From positions 1 through 64,000 of the forward strand of contig DATEJK010000100.1 of the NCBI GenBank assembly GCA_035278025.1: a stretch of 64,000 nt of DNA. Reading direction: 5' to 3'. Below the pieces are notes generated by a model. That model did not search any database, had not been told where the DNA came from, and saw only the letters and a list, made by a program, of their open reading frames with translations. Each line of letters begins with the position of its first letter. The stretch's first letter is position 1. Shown in pieces: positions 62,351 through 64,000 of this stretch. A program made the position numbers and the translations under genes. This DNA comes from JAICWP01 sp035278025. GTDB lineage: Bacteria; Acidobacteriota; Terriglobia; Terriglobales; Acidobacteriaceae.

Positions 62351-64000
62351 ATGAGCATTGCGGAAAAATTTCTGACCATGGAATACGGGCCGGCGCCGGA
62401 GGACCCGAAGGAGGCGCTGCAGTGGCTGGAGGGCTACGGGCGGCGTTTCGGACATTTCATTGCGGGAGAGTGGCGGCAGCCGTCGGAGGGGCAGTTTTTT
62501 GACACCAACGATCCCGCGACGGGTGAGAAACTGGCCAGCATCGCGCAGGGCTCGGTAGCCGACATTGATGCCGCCGTTCAGGCAGCGAAACAAGCGCTGC
62601 CAAAATGGCAAGGGCTGAAGCCGCATCGGCGGGCCCGCTACCTTTATGCACTGGCGCGAGCGGTACAGCGGCACTCGCGGCGGCTGGCGGTGCTGGAAAC
62701 CATGGACAACGGCAAGCCCATCCGGGAAAGCCGCGACATCGATATTCCGCTGGTGGCGCGCCATTTCTACTATCACGCCGGCTGGGCGCAATTGCTGGAA
62801 AAAGAATTCCCGGACTACAGCGCCTGCGGCGTAGTGGGGCAAATCATCCCCTGGAACTTTCCCTTGCTGATGCTGGCGTGGAAGATTGCGCCCGCGCTGG
62901 CAACGGGAAACACGGTGGTGCTGAAGCCGGCGGAATTCACGCCCCTGACCGCGCTGGCGTTCGCGGAAATCTGCCAGGAGGTTGGGCTGCCTGCCGGGGT
63001 GGTGAACATCGTGACCGGCGACGGCTCCACTGGCGAGGTGCTGGTCAAACATCCCGACGTGGATAAGATCGCGTTCACCGGTTCGACCGAAGTGGGACGC
63101 GCCATCCGCGAGGCCACGGCCAACACCGACAAACGGCTCTCGCTGGAACTGGGCGGAAAGTCTCCCTTGGTGGTTTTCGAAGATGCCGACCTGGATAGCG
63201 CAGTGGAAGGACTGGTGGACGCCATCTGGTTCAACCAGGGCGAAGTGTGCTGCGCGGGCTCGCGCCTGCTGATGCAGGAGAGCATTGCGGAGGCGCTGAT
63301 CGGCAAAATTCGCGACCGCATGAGCACACTGCGAGTGGGGCCGCCGCTGGACAAAGCGATTGACATCGGAGCCATCGTCGCCCCAGTGCAACTGGAACGC
63401 ATTCGCCGGCTGGTGGAGCAGGGAGTGGCCGAAGGCGCCACCTGCTGGCAGCCGCAAACCGAACTGCCGCCGCGTGGACTTTATTTTCCGCCCACCTTGT
63501 TGAGCAACGTGCATCCGAGCTCCACAGTGGCGCAGCAGGAAATTTTTGGTCCGGTGCTGGCGGCCATGACCTTCCGCACCCCGTCGGAAGCCGTGGAACT
63601 GGCCAACAATACGGTGTACGGACTGGCGGCTTGCGTGTGGAGCGAGAACATCAATGTGGCCCTGCACGTGGCGGCACAGATCAAGGCGGGCGTGGTGTGG
63701 GTAAATTGCACGAATCTGTTTGACGCCGCCTGCGGATTCGGCGGCTATCGCGAAAGCGGCTATGGACGGGAAGGCGGGAGAGAGGGGCTGCGGGAATATC
63801 TGGAACCCGCATGGTTCAAGAAAGCGCCGCAATTGAAAGTGGCCGCGCGCGCGGAGGATGCTCCGGGGACAGGCAAGCCGGGGAGCGACACAATGATAGA
63901 CCGCACGGTGAAGCTGTACATCGGCGGCAAGCAGGTGCGGCCAGACTCGGGCTACAGCATGGAAGTGCGGAACGGGAAGGGCGAACTGCTGGGTGAAGCG
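62351..64000 (+). CDS. Two-domain aldehyde dehydrogenase (ALDH16-like), cut by window end
   Basis: An open frame of 550 codons from the ATG at 62351 to the window end. The first domain (about 1-500) is a full ALDH: IIPWNFPLLMLAWKIAPAL, FTGSTEVGRAIREA, the catalytic Glu in LSLELGGKSP and Cys in NQGEVCCAGSRL, and QQEIFGPVLAAMTF. At residue about 515 a second domain begins (MIDRTVKLYIGGKQVRPDSG), the typical ALDH opening, in the same frame after a Gly/Pro linker. Two fused ALDH domains are the ALDH16 architecture. A separate gene starting at the in-frame ATG at 63893 is excluded because no stop lies before it. It follows deoC and is probably co-transcribed. Confidence 0.88.
   Translation, partial: MSIAEKFLTMEYGPAPEDPKEALQWLEGYGRRFGHFIAGEWRQPSEGQFFDTNDPATGEKLASIAQGSVADIDAAVQAAKQALPKWQGLKPHRRARYLYALARAVQRHSRRLAVLETMDNGKPIRESRDIDIPLVARHFYYHAGWAQLLEKEFPDYSACGVVGQIIPWNFPLLMLAWKIAPALATGNTVVLKPAEFTPLTALAFAEICQEVGLPAGVVNIVTGDGSTGEVLVKHPDVDKIAFTGSTEVGRAIREATANTDKRLSLELGGKSPLVVFEDADLDSAVEGLVDAIWFNQGEVCCAGSRLLMQESIAEALIGKIRDRMSTLRVGPPLDKAIDIGAIVAPVQLERIRRLVEQGVAEGATCWQPQTELPPRGLYFPPTLLSNVHPSSTVAQQEIFGPVLAAMTFRTPSEAVELANNTVYGLAACVWSENINVALHVAAQIKAGVVWVNCTNLFDAACGFGGYRESGYGREGGREGLREYLEPAWFKKAPQLKVAARAEDAPGTGKPGSDTMIDRTVKLYIGGKQVRPDSGYSMEVRNGKGELLGEA

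Noticed and set aside
62315..63832. 505-codon minus-strand frame
   Set aside because: It lies antisense to the aldehyde dehydrogenase, whose plus-strand translation carries all family motifs; the minus translation is His/Arg/Gln-rich with no domain.

Overview
The window reads as a GC-rich chromosomal segment of an Acidobacteriota-type soil bacterium. The main evidence is an Oar-like TonB receptor of about 1,100 residues with an N-terminal carboxypeptidase-regulatory-like domain. Supporting evidence is a large Ser/Thr kinase fused to TIR and AAA modules, PilZ/coiled-coil and CHAT-TPR proteins, and several small exported proteins of a kind common in that phylum. No rRNA, tRNA, transposase, phage gene or CRISPR array was seen. 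The assignment is an inference; no marker gene is present.

Layout. (1) 1-9.2 kb: an envelope polysaccharide locus with a Wzx-type flippase cut by the window edge, a frameshifted CgeB-like glycosyltransferase, a GT4 glycosyltransferase, a Wzc-type co-polymerase/tyrosine kinase, a TPR plus carbohydrate-binding-like protein and an O-antigen ligase/polymerase. (2) 9.8-14.7 kb: two overlapping genes, kinase-TIR-ATPase and ATPase-TM-PEGA-like-NTF2-like, probably one signalling unit. (3) 15-21.6 kb: outer-membrane and exported proteins (barrel protein, NHL propeller, Oar-like receptor with a FadR/GntR-type operator). (4) 22.1-34.0 kb: a co-directional 12-kb series on the minus strand: complete Opp-type peptide ABC transporter, ECF sigma factor, TPR-CHAT protease, zinc-finger/anti-sigma-like protein, subtilase and HD-GYP protein. 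Most junctions overlap or abut. (5) 34.3-44.4 kb: a two-gene membrane/PilZ-coiled-coil unit, small proteins, an exported kinase-fold protein, an ATP/ADP-translocase-like protein with HEAT repeats, a metallophosphatase and a luciferase-like F420 oxidoreductase.

(6) 44.5-64 kb: a catabolic block for nitrogen heterocycles and nucleosides. A class III aminotransferase, D-hydantoinase and isochorismatase-type amidohydrolase form a hydantoinase module. A molybdenum hydroxylase (FAD subunit plus fused 2Fe-2S/Mo subunit), a 6-hydroxynicotinate-reductase homologue, a UPF0280 (ApbE-like) protein, two tandem DUF1185 proteins and a nearby enamidase resemble the hydroxylase-reductase-enamidase logic of anaerobic nicotinate breakdown. 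An exported nucleoside hydrolase, a purine permease, a DMT/ureide-type permease, DeoC and a two-domain aldehyde dehydrogenase (cut by the window end) would take nucleosides to bases and central carbon.

The two most interesting systems are the peptide-transporter/sigma/CHAT/protease cluster (region 4) and the reductive N-heterocycle cluster (48.4-57.3 kb). The kinase-TIR-ATPase pair (region 2) is third.
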